Source: Sphingomonas sp. UV9
GTDB taxonomy: Bacteria; Pseudomonadota; Alphaproteobacteria; Sphingomonadales; Sphingomonadaceae
Direction: 5' to 3'
Length of the DNA: 64,000 nt
Assembly: GCF_004101245.1 (NCBI RefSeq)
Contig: NZ_SCIN01000003.1
Location: 930,001-994,000, forward strand
Shown here: positions 51,592-59,378 of the stretch, one piece after another
How positions within the stretch are numbered: position 1 is the stretch's first letter
How the letters are laid out: every line of letters begins with the position of its first letter
The notes under the pieces: generated by a model
Told to the model about the DNA's origin: nothing
The model's input: only the letters and a program-made list of their open reading frames with translations
The model's database searches: none
Translations under genes and position numbers: made by a program

Positions 51592-52006
51592 GCGCGACTT
51601 TGCCCAGCGGATGAAGAACGCGACCGGTATCATCAGACTGATGCCGACCTGTTGCTTTGGTGTACGACGATCGAGCGGCTTCAGCAGGTCTGTTGATTTC
51701 AACAACTGAGCTTGCTTCATCCCAAGCATTGCGGTTTGCGAAAGGCGCTATTCGGTTTGCGGAATTGCAGAAGGCCCAAGACTCGCGGGTCTGACACGAT
51801 TGCCTGGCAAAAAATTCGTGATCCGGGGAAGCTGTTGGGGCAGCTCGATCGCGCCTATCGAGTTGCGAGGTGACGAAATCCGCCCAGAGCATTGGGCTTT
51901 TTGTACCGATAACAGATGTTTCGGTCAGCGAGGGTCGAGAGGTGTCTTGTTCAACAGACATCGAGCTAACGGGGCACTCCTGTCTTTCAGTACGCACCAT
52001 TCGAAG
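51592..52006. other. Gene-free stretch, 415 bases
   Basis: No recognisable gene. The base composition is lower in G+C than the neighbouring genes, and neither strand shows a convincing start, ribosome binding site or domain. A possible terminator for the DUF1348 operon is not obvious. It may be a decayed remnant of insertion-linked sequence, which I cannot show. Confidence 0.4.
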
Positions 52007-52624
52007 TCAGGTGCGTGAACTGCGGCGGTTCTCGTCCCAGGCTGCCATTGCGTGCTTGATCCCTGATCGTATGGCGTTTGCGGGTACCGCGTCTCGCGCT
52101 TGTATCGAAATACCCAGCATGAGTCCGTCGTACAGCGCGACCAACCCTGCGACATCTGTGGTGAGATCGAGATCGCCCGCGCTAACGCCTGCAGTGATAC
52201 ACCGGTGCATCGCCTTGCGCGTGACGTCGCGTTCGGACCGGGTCAGCGCCCGGATCGGCTCGCTTGCCTCGGACGAGATCATTGCGGACAAGGTGACCAT
52301 GCAACCGGTGGGATGGGCAAGGTCGGTCTGTACCGCGACCGACGCCAACAACGCCTGTTCCAGCCGTGCGCGCGGCGGCAATCGTTCGTCGTCGAGCGCT
52401 TCGACGATGCTGCCATGCCGGTCCAGGTACCGCGCCAGCGTTTCCCGATACAGCGCTTCCTTCGAGCCGAACGCCGCGTAGAAACTCGCCGACGAGATGT
52501 CGCCCATCGCGTGACGCAGCGTCAGCAGCGACGCGCCTTCATAGCCGTGCTCCCAGAACAGGTGCATCGCGCTGTCCAGCGCCGCATCCCGGTCGAACCC
52601 ACGCGGTCGTCCGCTCCGTGCCAT
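52007..52624 (-). CDS. TetR/AcrR family transcriptional regulator
   Basis: A 205-residue TetR repressor. The DNA-binding domain shows GRPRGFDRDAALDSAMHLFW and HGYEGASLLTLRHAMGDIS, followed by SASFYAAFGSKEALYRETL; the C-terminal domain belongs to the TetR_C type with MVTLSAMISSEAS. It is divergent from the MFS gene, and two near-identical palindromes (52646-52661 and 52700-52715) flank the promoter, so it most likely represses the transporter. Confidence 0.92.
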   Translation of the reverse strand: MARSGRPRGFDRDAALDSAMHLFWEHGYEGASLLTLRHAMGDISSASFYAAFGSKEALYRETLARYLDRHGSIVEALDDERLPPRARLEQALLASVAVQTDLAHPTGCMVTLSAMISSEASEPIRALTRSERDVTRKAMHRCITAGVSAGDLDLTTDVAGLVALYDGLMLGISIQARDAVPANAIRSGIKHAMAAWDENRRSSRT

Positions 52625-52645
52625 AAGTCTCCGCTCCTGACGTTA

Positions 52646-52661
52646 TGGATTAATCGATCCA
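52646..52661. promoter_or_regulatory. TetR operator, copy 1
   Basis: TGGATTAATCGATCCA, an inverted repeat of TGGAT / GATCCA half-sites with one mismatch, 22 bases upstream of the regulator start. It matches the copy at 52700-52715 at 14 of 16 positions. Confidence 0.8.
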
Positions 52662-52668
52662 TTATTCG

Positions 52669-52697
52669 TTGACAAGCGGGCTTCGGTCATCGAATGC
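52669..52697 (+). promoter_or_regulatory. Promoter of the MFS gene, overlapping the operator region
   Basis: -35 TTGACA (52669-52674), then 17 bases, then GAATGC (52692-52697), a weak -10. The second operator follows at once, where the start of transcription is expected, so bound repressor would block it. Confidence 0.55.
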
Positions 52698-52699
52698 AC

Positions 52700-52715
52700 T
52701 GGATCAGTCGATCCA
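52700..52715. promoter_or_regulatory. TetR operator, copy 2
   Basis: TGGATCAGTCGATCCA, a palindrome with perfect TGGATC / GATCCA half-sites and a 4-base centre. It lies where transcription of the MFS gene should begin, which argues against the upstream ATG at 52694. Confidence 0.85.
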
Positions 52716-52729
52716 GAAGTGAGTGTTGC

Positions 52730-53932
52730 GTGCGTCCAAAATCGATTCCGACCGAAGCCGGCGCGAGCGAGACGCTGCCGATCTCCGCGCTGCTGGCGCT
52801 GGCGATGACCGGCTTCACCGCGATCCTGACCGAGACGCTGCCTGCCGGGCTGTTGCCGCATATCGCAGCGGGGCTGGACGTATCGGAGTCGCTCGCCGGG
52901 CAGACGATCACCGTCTATGCCGTCGGCTCCTTGCTCGCGGCGATCCCGCTGACGCTGTACACGCAAGGGTGGCGCCGCAAGCCGACGTTGCTGGTCGCGA
53001 TTTTCGGCTTCCTGATCTTCAACTGCGTAACGGCCGTATCGACGTCCTACGCGCTGACGCTGGTCGCGCGGTTCATGGGCGGGGTCGCCGCGGGCCTCGG
53101 TTGGGGGATCATCGCCGGGTATGCGCGGCGGATGGTCGTCGCGCCGTTGCGCGGCAAGGCGCTCGCGATCGCGATGGTCGGTACGCCGCTCGCGCTGTCG
53201 ATCGGCGTGCCCCTCGGGGCGATGCTGGGCACGACGCTTGGCTGGCGGATGGCGTTCTGGCTCATGTCGCTCACCACGCTCGGCCTGATCGGCTGGGTGA
53301 TGTGGCAGGTGCCGGATTTCCCCGGACAGCCCGCCGAGCAGCGATTGTCGATCGCGCGCGTGTTCCGCACGCCGGGCGTGCGGACCGTGCTCGTCACGCT
53401 GTTCGCGTGGATCACCGGCCACAACATCCTCTATACCTATATCGCGCCGATCGCTGCGCTGTCGGGCGTGCAGGGCAGGCTCGATCTCGTGCTGCTCGGG
53501 TTCGGACTTGCCGCGCTGGTTGGCATCTGGGTCACGGGCGTGCTGATCGATCGGGCGTTGCGGCCACTCGTGCTCGTCAGCCTGGCGGTGTTCGCGGCCG
53601 TTTCGTTGGCCTTCGGGCTGTTTGCGGCGATCCGGGAGGTGACGATCGTTGCGACGATTCTGTGGGGGCTGTCGTTCGGCGGTGCCGCGACTCAGCTTCA
53701 GACGGCGCTTGCCGATGCGGCCGGAGAGGGCGTCGATCTGGCGAACGCGATGCTGACGACGGTATGGAACGGCGCGATCGCCGCGGGCGGGATCGTCGGC
53801 GGCGTGCTGCTCGATCATCTGGGTGCAGGGTCGCTCGCTTGGGCGGTCCTTGTGCCGACGCTGATCGCCCTGGTGCTCGCGTCCCGCGCAAGCCGTCACG
53901 CCTTCAAGCCCGGCCCACGGGCGTTCGACTGA
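52730..53932 (+). CDS. Major facilitator superfamily efflux transporter
   Basis: A 400-residue DHA1-type MFS protein with about 12 membrane helices. The conserved motif RFMGGVAAGLGWGIIAGYAR and AGQTITVYAVGSLLAAIPLT resemble sugar or drug efflux members such as SotB/Bmr. I start at the GTG at 52730: the ATG at 52694 would put the promoter and operator inside the gene. The divergent TetR gene and two operators suggest repressible drug efflux; the substrate is unknown. Confidence 0.88.
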   Translation: MRPKSIPTEAGASETLPISALLALAMTGFTAILTETLPAGLLPHIAAGLDVSESLAGQTITVYAVGSLLAAIPLTLYTQGWRRKPTLLVAIFGFLIFNCVTAVSTSYALTLVARFMGGVAAGLGWGIIAGYARRMVVAPLRGKALAIAMVGTPLALSIGVPLGAMLGTTLGWRMAFWLMSLTTLGLIGWVMWQVPDFPGQPAEQRLSIARVFRTPGVRTVLVTLFAWITGHNILYTYIAPIAALSGVQGRLDLVLLGFGLAALVGIWVTGVLIDRALRPLVLVSLAVFAAVSLAFGLFAAIREVTIVATILWGLSFGGAATQLQTALADAAGEGVDLANAMLTTVWNGAIAAGGIVGGVLLDHLGAGSLAWAVLVPTLIALVLASRASRHAFKPGPRAFD

Positions 53933-53970
53933 CGCACCCGTCACGCAATCAATCAACGCAGGAGATTTCG

Positions 53971-54984
53971 ATGAAAGCCTATCATATCGGCGCCCAGGAC
54001 GGCATCGACGCGCTCGTCGCGGCGACCCGCCCCGAACCCGTTGCGGGCCCCGGCGAAGCGCTGGTCGCCCCGCGCCTCGTCGGCCTTATCAGCCGCGACG
54101 TTCAACTGCTGCGCGGCACCTACGGTCCTCGCCAGTCGGAGACCCGCATTCCGATGTCCGAAGGCGTCGGCGAAGTCGTCGCGATCGGAGAGGGCGTGAC
54201 CGGGATCGCGGTCGGCGACCGTGTCGTCTGCGGCCATTTCGCGAGCTGGCTGGACGGTGCGTTCCGCGCGGACGTATTTGCGCACGATATCGGCATCACG
54301 CATGACGGCTGGCTGGCCGAGCGCATCGTCCTGCCCGCCGCCGCCTTGATCCGCGTGCCCGACTCACTGGCCGACGCGGATGTCGCAGGGCTCGCCTCCG
54401 CAGCGTTGACGGCCTGGAACGCGCTGGTCGAGATATGCGGCGTCAAGCCCGGCGACACCGTGCTGTGCCTCGGCACCGGCAGCGTCTCGCTGGCGGCGCT
54501 CAAGATCGCCAAGGCGCGTGGCGCGCGGGTGGCGATTACCTCGTCCCATGATGCCAAACTCGAGACGGCGCGTACGCTCGGTGCGGACATCACGATCAAC
54601 TACCGGACTTCCCCCGATTGGGCGGCTGAGGTCATCGCGCAGACTAACGGCAAGGGGGCCGACATCGTGATCGAAACCGGCGGCGTCGATACGCTGGGAC
54701 AGTCTATCGCAGCGGCCGCGGCCAACGCGCGGATCATCGTCATCGGCGTGTCGACAGGCGAGGGGCCGGCGATCCCCGATTACCTGTCGCTCATCCTGAA
54801 GAACGTGACGATCCGCGGCATCGCCAACGGCAGTCGCGCGATGTTCGTCGACCTGCTCGACGCAATGGTCGCGAACGGGATGACGACCGTCGTGGACCGG
54901 ACATTCGCCTTTGACGATGCGCCGGACGCCGTCCGCTACTTCGCCGCCGCCGGACACCTCGGCAAGGTCATGATCGCGTTCTGA
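53971..54984 (+). CDS. Zinc-dependent-type alcohol dehydrogenase family protein
   Basis: A 337-residue medium-chain dehydrogenase/reductase. The GroES-like N-terminal half has MSEGVGEVVAIGEGV and GDRVVCGHFASWLDG, and the Rossmann motif is LCLGTGSVSLAALKIAKARG. The usual catalytic-zinc cysteine is not obvious and the structural zinc loop is absent, so it resembles the zinc-independent quinone reductase-like branch. AGGAG lies before the ATG at 53971. It follows the MFS gene by 38 bases and may share its transcript. Confidence 0.85.
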   Translation: MKAYHIGAQDGIDALVAATRPEPVAGPGEALVAPRLVGLISRDVQLLRGTYGPRQSETRIPMSEGVGEVVAIGEGVTGIAVGDRVVCGHFASWLDGAFRADVFAHDIGITHDGWLAERIVLPAAALIRVPDSLADADVAGLASAALTAWNALVEICGVKPGDTVLCLGTGSVSLAALKIAKARGARVAITSSHDAKLETARTLGADITINYRTSPDWAAEVIAQTNGKGADIVIETGGVDTLGQSIAAAAANARIIVIGVSTGEGPAIPDYLSLILKNVTIRGIANGSRAMFVDLLDAMVANGMTTVVDRTFAFDDAPDAVRYFAAAGHLGKVMIAF

Positions 54985-55881
54985 CCGCGCTCGGGCAGCG
55001 GACAGCTTGCGAATGGCCGCGCAAGCTTCCGCTCTGTCCTTGCGATCGGCGGGCGACTCTCTCGCCGCGGCCAACCGCGATTCTCTAAACCGTGATGGCG
55101 GAATAGCGCCCGGTTTACAGGGAAAAGTCTCCCACCCGGAGGCTTTGGTAAGCCGAGGCTGGAGCGCGGCAATCATCGTCGGTTCGGGTATAAGGCTGTG
55201 CATAGTGCCGCGGTTTTAGGACCCTCTCTCCACCATTTATTCCTGACATCGCTGGATAAGTTTCCCTGGGGTGCTGCCATGCGCGACCGCAATTGCGCGT
55301 TTGTCGGTATGTCGGTGGACAACCGTTTCTGCGCGCACCCGCCGATCCCGTCACGGGTACGAATGTCAGAATCCAGACTTGCAAGGCGGGGTTTCTATTC
55401 GGCTTCGGCTACTGTCGGTAAATCAACAGAGTGGCGTGGTAATTGTAAGCGGCCGCGCAGCGCAGTGTAGCCAAAGCATAGAATGCCCAAAGAACTAGGC
55501 CGGACAAGCAAACGCCCGGGCCGTTGCCGACCCGGGCGCCTGCGTGACGATCGCTCGTCAGCCCCCATTTTTGTGCTTTCGCTCAACACCTTTGGTGCGG
55601 CGTAAAAGCAGTCCCCGAACCACGGCCGTTGCCTGTGTCTCAGCGAGGTTTTTGCTAGTTATATGAGCGGGCTTTGTCACGGTATTTGCGCGTGCGGCGG
55701 CACGATTGGATAAGCCCTGTGGCGATTGCGCAACATACCAATCTAGCCATCGGGTGAGATCATCCCCATCTCCTCCACATGCGGGCGCTGCCGTACGCGG
55801 CTGTCGCGCACGTGTTGCCTCGCGCGGGTGCGCGTCCTAGAGCCGAAGGACTGTTTCCCTAACGAACGAACCCGGCCGCCC
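54985..55881. other. Gene-free stretch of about 900 bases before lolC
   Basis: No supported gene. Several hairpins occur; the strongest is at 55513-55538 (a separate entry), and a 5-base stem GACGA/TCGTC is at 55546-55559. Parts are more AT-rich than the rest. A minus-strand transcript from about 55680 down to the hairpin at 55513 is conceivable, with a TATAAC-like box near 55663, but nothing proves it. The region marks the boundary between accessory and core sequence. Confidence 0.45.
55513..55538 (-). terminator. Hairpin followed by U-rich sequence on the minus strand
   Basis: CGCCCGGG (55513-55520) and CCCGGGCG (55531-55538) form a perfect 8-base stem with a 10-base loop. On the minus strand it is followed by TTTGCTTGT, so it may end a small RNA or a leader transcript from the minus strand. 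Confidence 0.55.
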
Positions 55882-57132
55882 ATGATCCTGTCCCGCTACG
55901 AACGGATGATAGCCCGCCGCTATCTGCTGCCGGGAAAGGGCGAGGCCTTCATCTTCCTCGTCGCCTCGATCAGCCTGGTCGCGGTCATGCTCGGCGTCGC
56001 CGCGCTGGTGATCGTGATGAGCGTGATGAACGGCTTTCGCGCCGAACTGTTCGACAAGATCGTCGGGCTCAACGGTCATGCGGTGGTGCAGGGCGTCGGT
56101 GGCAAGCTGCCCGACTGGCGCGAGATCGTCGCCCAGGCGCGCGCGACCCCCGGCGTGACCAGCGCCGTGCCGCTGATCGAGCAACCGCTAGCCGCCACCT
56201 ATAATGGCCGCGCCGAGGCTGTGATGGTGCGTGGCATGCGCGTCGATGACATCCGCCGCAACTCGACGATTCGCGAAAAGGTGCTGATGGGGTCGCTCCA
56301 GTCGATCACGCCGGGCAGCGGACGGATTGCGATCGGATCACGGTTGGCAGAGTCGCTCGGCGCGCAGGTCGGTTCCGATATCTCGCTATTCAGTCCGCAG
56401 GGGCAAACGACCCCGTTCGGCACGGTCCCGCGGATTGTCAGTTATACCGTCGGCGCGATCTTCGAGATCGGCGTCTACGACTATGACAAAGCCTACATCA
56501 TCATGCCGATCGAGGATGCGCAGACGCTCCTCCTGATGGGCGACGCGGCGGGAATCGTCGAGGTCAACACGGTCGATCCGGACCGGGTCGGTGAAATTCT
56601 CAAGCCGCTGGCGGACAAGATCGGCGGCCGCGCCGTGATCCAGGACTGGCGGATGATGAACGCGCAGCTGTTCGAGGCGCTGGCGGTCGAGCGGGTGGCG
56701 ATGTTCACCGTGCTGTCGATCATCATCTTGGTCGCGGTGTTCAACATCCTGTCGTCGCTGATCATGCTGGTCCGCGCCAAGACCCGCGACATCGCGATCC
56801 TTCGGACGATGGGCGCGACGCGGGGCTCGATGATGCGCATCTTCATCGTCGTCGGCACGACGATCGGTGCGCTAGGGACGGTCGCGGGCCTCGTGCTCGG
56901 GTTCATCTTCCTGTTCTACCGACAGGGCGTGGTGAACTTCGTCCAGCTCGTCACCGGCCAGAATCTCTGGGATCCGTCGATCCGCTATCTGACCGAATTG
57001 CCGTCGAAGACCGATCCCGTCGAGATCATCGTGATCGCGCTGATGGCGCTCGTCTTCAGCTTCCTCGCGACGCTCTATCCGGCCTGGAAAGCGGCGAGTA
57101 CCGACCCCGTGCAGGTGCTGCGTTATGAATAA
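55882..57132 (+). CDS. lolC: Lipoprotein-releasing ABC transporter permease LolC/LolE
   Basis: A 416-residue inner membrane permease that extracts outer membrane lipoproteins for LolA. One N-terminal helix ([20 protein letters not shown]), a large periplasmic domain (about 60-270), and three C-terminal helices match Lol[22 protein letters not shown] and [20 protein letters not shown] are family hallmarks. I place the start at the ATG at 55882, in [20 protein letters not shown]. Only one permease gene lies next to lolD here, as in many alphaproteobacteria. Confidence 0.95.
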   Translation: MILSRYERMIARRYLLPGKGEAFIFLVASISLVAVMLGVAALVIVMSVMNGFRAELFDKIVGLNGHAVVQGVGGKLPDWREIVAQARATPGVTSAVPLIEQPLAATYNGRAEAVMVRGMRVDDIRRNSTIREKVLMGSLQSITPGSGRIAIGSRLAESLGAQVGSDISLFSPQGQTTPFGTVPRIVSYTVGAIFEIGVYDYDKAYIIMPIEDAQTLLLMGDAAGIVEVNTVDPDRVGEILKPLADKIGGRAVIQDWRMMNAQLFEALAVERVAMFTVLSIIILVAVFNILSSLIMLVRAKTRDIAILRTMGATRGSMMRIFIVVGTTIGALGTVAGLVLGFIFLFYRQGVVNFVQLVTGQNLWDPSIRYLTELPSKTDPVEIIVIALMALVFSFLATLYPAWKAASTDPVQVLRYE

Positions 57133-57838
57133 TGGCCTCCGTATCGACCGCCAGATCGAGAAGTTCGACGATTACGTCCTCCAGACGACCGGACTGACCA
57201 AGAGCTTCACGCAAGGTGGTGCGACCATCGACGTGCTGCGCGGGGTCGACCTGGCCATCGCGCCGGGCGAGATCGTCGCGCTGCTCGGGCCATCGGGCTC
57301 GGGCAAGTCGACGCTCTTGCAGGCGGTCGGGCTGCTTGAAGGCGGTTTCCAGGGCTCGATCCGGATCGCCGGCACCGAAGCGTCGAAGCTGAACGCGCAT
57401 GAGCGGACGGAGGTGCGCCGCGACAGCCTCGGCTTCGTGTACCAGTTCCACCACCTTCTCCCCGATTTCAACGCGACCGAGAACGTCGTCCTTCCGCAAC
57501 TCGTCCACGGCGCGACGCGGGTCGATGCGGACCGGCGCGCGGCGGAGTTGCTGACGCAGCTCGGGCTCGGCCACCGCCTGACGCATCGCCCGAGCCAGCT
57601 CTCCGGTGGCGAGCAGCAGCGCGTCGCGGTGGCGCGCGCGCTCGCCAACAAGCCGGCGCTGGTGCTGGCGGATGAGCCGACCGGCAACCTCGACGAGCAT
57701 ACCGCCGACATCGTCTTCGCCGAATTCATCCGGCTGGTCCGCGAACAGGGCACCGCGGCGGTGGTCGCGACTCACAACGAGCGCCTCGCCGCGCGGATGG
57801 ACCGCGTGATGCGGCTGCACGAGGGGCGGCTGGCGTGA
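57125..57838 (+). CDS. lolD: Lipoprotein-releasing ABC transporter ATPase LolD
   Basis: A 237-residue ABC ATPase that powers lipoprotein release. The Walker A is [14 protein letters not shown], the signature is [15 protein letters not shown], and the Walker B is [20 protein letters not shown]. It overlaps lolC by eight bases and is followed by a GNAT gene with a four-base overlap, so translation is coupled. The first 20 residues ([20 protein letters not shown]) are a short extension before the ABC core. Confidence 0.96.
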   Translation: MNNGLRIDRQIEKFDDYVLQTTGLTKSFTQGGATIDVLRGVDLAIAPGEIVALLGPSGSGKSTLLQAVGLLEGGFQGSIRIAGTEASKLNAHERTEVRRDSLGFVYQFHHLLPDFNATENVVLPQLVHGATRVDADRRAAELLTQLGLGHRLTHRPSQLSGGEQQRVAVARALANKPALVLADEPTGNLDEHTADIVFAEFIRLVREQGTAAVVATHNERLAARMDRVMRLHEGRLA

Positions 57839-58431
57839 GCTGGGACGCGACGCCGACGCTGGTCGGGCGTCACGTCACGCTCCGGCCGCTGGTGGCCGGC
57901 GACAAGGACGCGCTGGTCGCGGCGGCGTCGGCGGGCGACCTGTGGAATCTGTTCTACGCCAACGTCGCGATGATGAAGGCCCCGGATCGCTGGTTCGCCG
58001 CGGCGTTCGAGCAGGAGCGCCAAGGCCGTGCGCGGCTGTTCGCGGTGGAGGCCGGGGGGATCGTGGTCGGCACGACCCGCTTCATGCGGATCAACGCGGC
58101 ACATCGGCGGCTCGAGATCGGTGGCACCTTCTATGCCAAGGCGGTGCAGCGCACGGGCGTGAATACCGAGGCCAAGCTGATGCTGCTGAGGCACGCATTC
58201 GAGGCGCTGGGCTGCGAATGCGTGCAGATCCGCACCGACGCGCTCAACAAGACGTCGCAAGCCGCGATCGAGCGGCTCGGCGCAAAGCGCGACGGCGTGT
58301 TGCGCGGGCATCAGGTGATGGCGGACGGCCGCTTGCGCGACACGGTGGTCTACAGCATTCTCCGCCACGAATGGCCGGGCGTGCGTCAGAACCTGACGTA
58401 TCTGCTGGCCCGGCACGAGGATCGCGCATGA
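57835..58431 (+). CDS. GNAT family N-acetyltransferase
   Basis: A 198-residue RimJ/RimL-type acetyltransferase. The N-terminus has [20 protein letters not shown], the acetyl-CoA region is [20 protein letters not shown], and the C-terminus has [20 protein letters not shown]. The usual family motif is present but the substrate is unknown. It lies between lolD and a glutathione peroxidase gene with four-base overlaps on both sides, so it belongs to this operon. Confidence 0.88.
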   Translation: MSWDATPTLVGRHVTLRPLVAGDKDALVAAASAGDLWNLFYANVAMMKAPDRWFAAAFEQERQGRARLFAVEAGGIVVGTTRFMRINAAHRRLEIGGTFYAKAVQRTGVNTEAKLMLLRHAFEALGCECVQIRTDALNKTSQAAIERLGAKRDGVLRGHQVMADGRLRDTVVYSILRHEWPGVRQNLTYLLARHEDRA

Positions 58432-58904
58432 GCATCACCGACTTTACCGTGAAAAGCGCCGACGGTTCCGCGGCCTCGCTCGAACCCTATCGTGGCAAGG
58501 TGCTGCTGATCGTCAACACCGCGTCGAAATGCGGGTTCACGCCGCAATATGAGGGGCTGGAGGCGCTCCACCGCGACTATGCCGCGCGCGGGTTCGAAGT
58601 GCTGGGGTTTCCGTGCAACCAGTTCGGCGGGCAGGAGCCGGGCGATGCGGCGGAGATCGCGAATTTCTGTTCGCTGACTTACGACGTGACGTTCCCGGTG
58701 TTCGCGAAGGTCGACGTCAATGGGGCAGGCGCGGACCCGCTGTTCGAGCGGTTGAAGTCCGATGCGCCGGGTGTGCTCGGGTCAAAGGCGATCAAGTGGA
58801 ACTTCACCAAGTTCCTCGTCGACCGGGAGGGGAATGTCGTCGACCGCTACGCCCCGACCACCAAGCCCGAGGACATCCGCAAGGATATCGAGAAGCTGCT
58901 GTAA
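58428..58904 (+). CDS. Glutathione peroxidase (Cys type)
   Basis: A 158-residue thiol peroxidase. The active-site motif is NTASKCGFTPQYEGLE with Cys35 in place of selenocysteine, and GFPCNQFGGQEPG, WNFTKFLVDREGNVVDRY complete the signature. Bacterial enzymes of this kind usually prefer thioredoxin. It is last in the lolC-lolD-GNAT-gpx operon and is followed by about 470 bases of repeats. Confidence 0.93.
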   Translation: MSITDFTVKSADGSAASLEPYRGKVLLIVNTASKCGFTPQYEGLEALHRDYAARGFEVLGFPCNQFGGQEPGDAAEIANFCSLTYDVTFPVFAKVDVNGAGADPLFERLKSDAPGVLGSKAIKWNFTKFLVDREGNVVDRYAPTTKPEDIRKDIEKLL

Positions 58905-59378
58905 ACGCCATTTACTACCATCCCGGCGAAGGCCGGGGCCCAATTGGAAAGGTCGAAGTAACGTAGCGCGTCCCCGAGTTAGCAGCGTTTCCCAATTGGG
59001 CCCCGGTCTTCGCCGGGGTGGCGGGTTGGGTGAGGCCACCCTCAAAACCAAGAATGGTCCCCCGCGAAGGCGGGGGCCCAGACTGGACTCCCGCCTTCCC
59101 GGGAGAACACTTCTAAACCGAAACCGCGGGCGCGCCCTTCTTACGTGCCGGCCGAACGCGCTGCCCGTACACCCCTGTCATCCTGACGAAGGTCAGGATC
59201 CAGAGCCACGCAGTCCGCCGACCGTGATCCTGGGTCCCGGGTCGAGCCCGGGATGACGGAAGGGGGCGGGTCGGCAATTCCCGCTCTCCACACCTTCCGC
59301 CTCAACTCATCGCGTCCCGGCTCTGCTCATGCCCCAACGGCGCTGGTCGAATCACGCCGCAGCGCCTACCTCTCGTCG
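58905..59378. repeat. Repeat-rich intergenic region before dnaE
   Basis: Three elements. A 105-base palindrome at 58917-59021 (arms CCCGGCGAAGGCCGGGGCCC and its complement) is a close copy of 44602-44708. A short palindrome at 59055-59111 belongs to the GCGAAGGCGGGG family. At 59175-59260, hairpins TCCTGAC-GAAG-GTCAGGA and CCGGGTCGAGCCCGG follow. The dnaE promoter must lie in or after these repeats. Confidence 0.8.

Noticed and set aside
51494..52000. Open minus-strand frame of 168 codons overlapping the DUF1348 gene
   Set aside because: It has no ribosome binding site or recognised domain and half of it is antisense to a supported gene.
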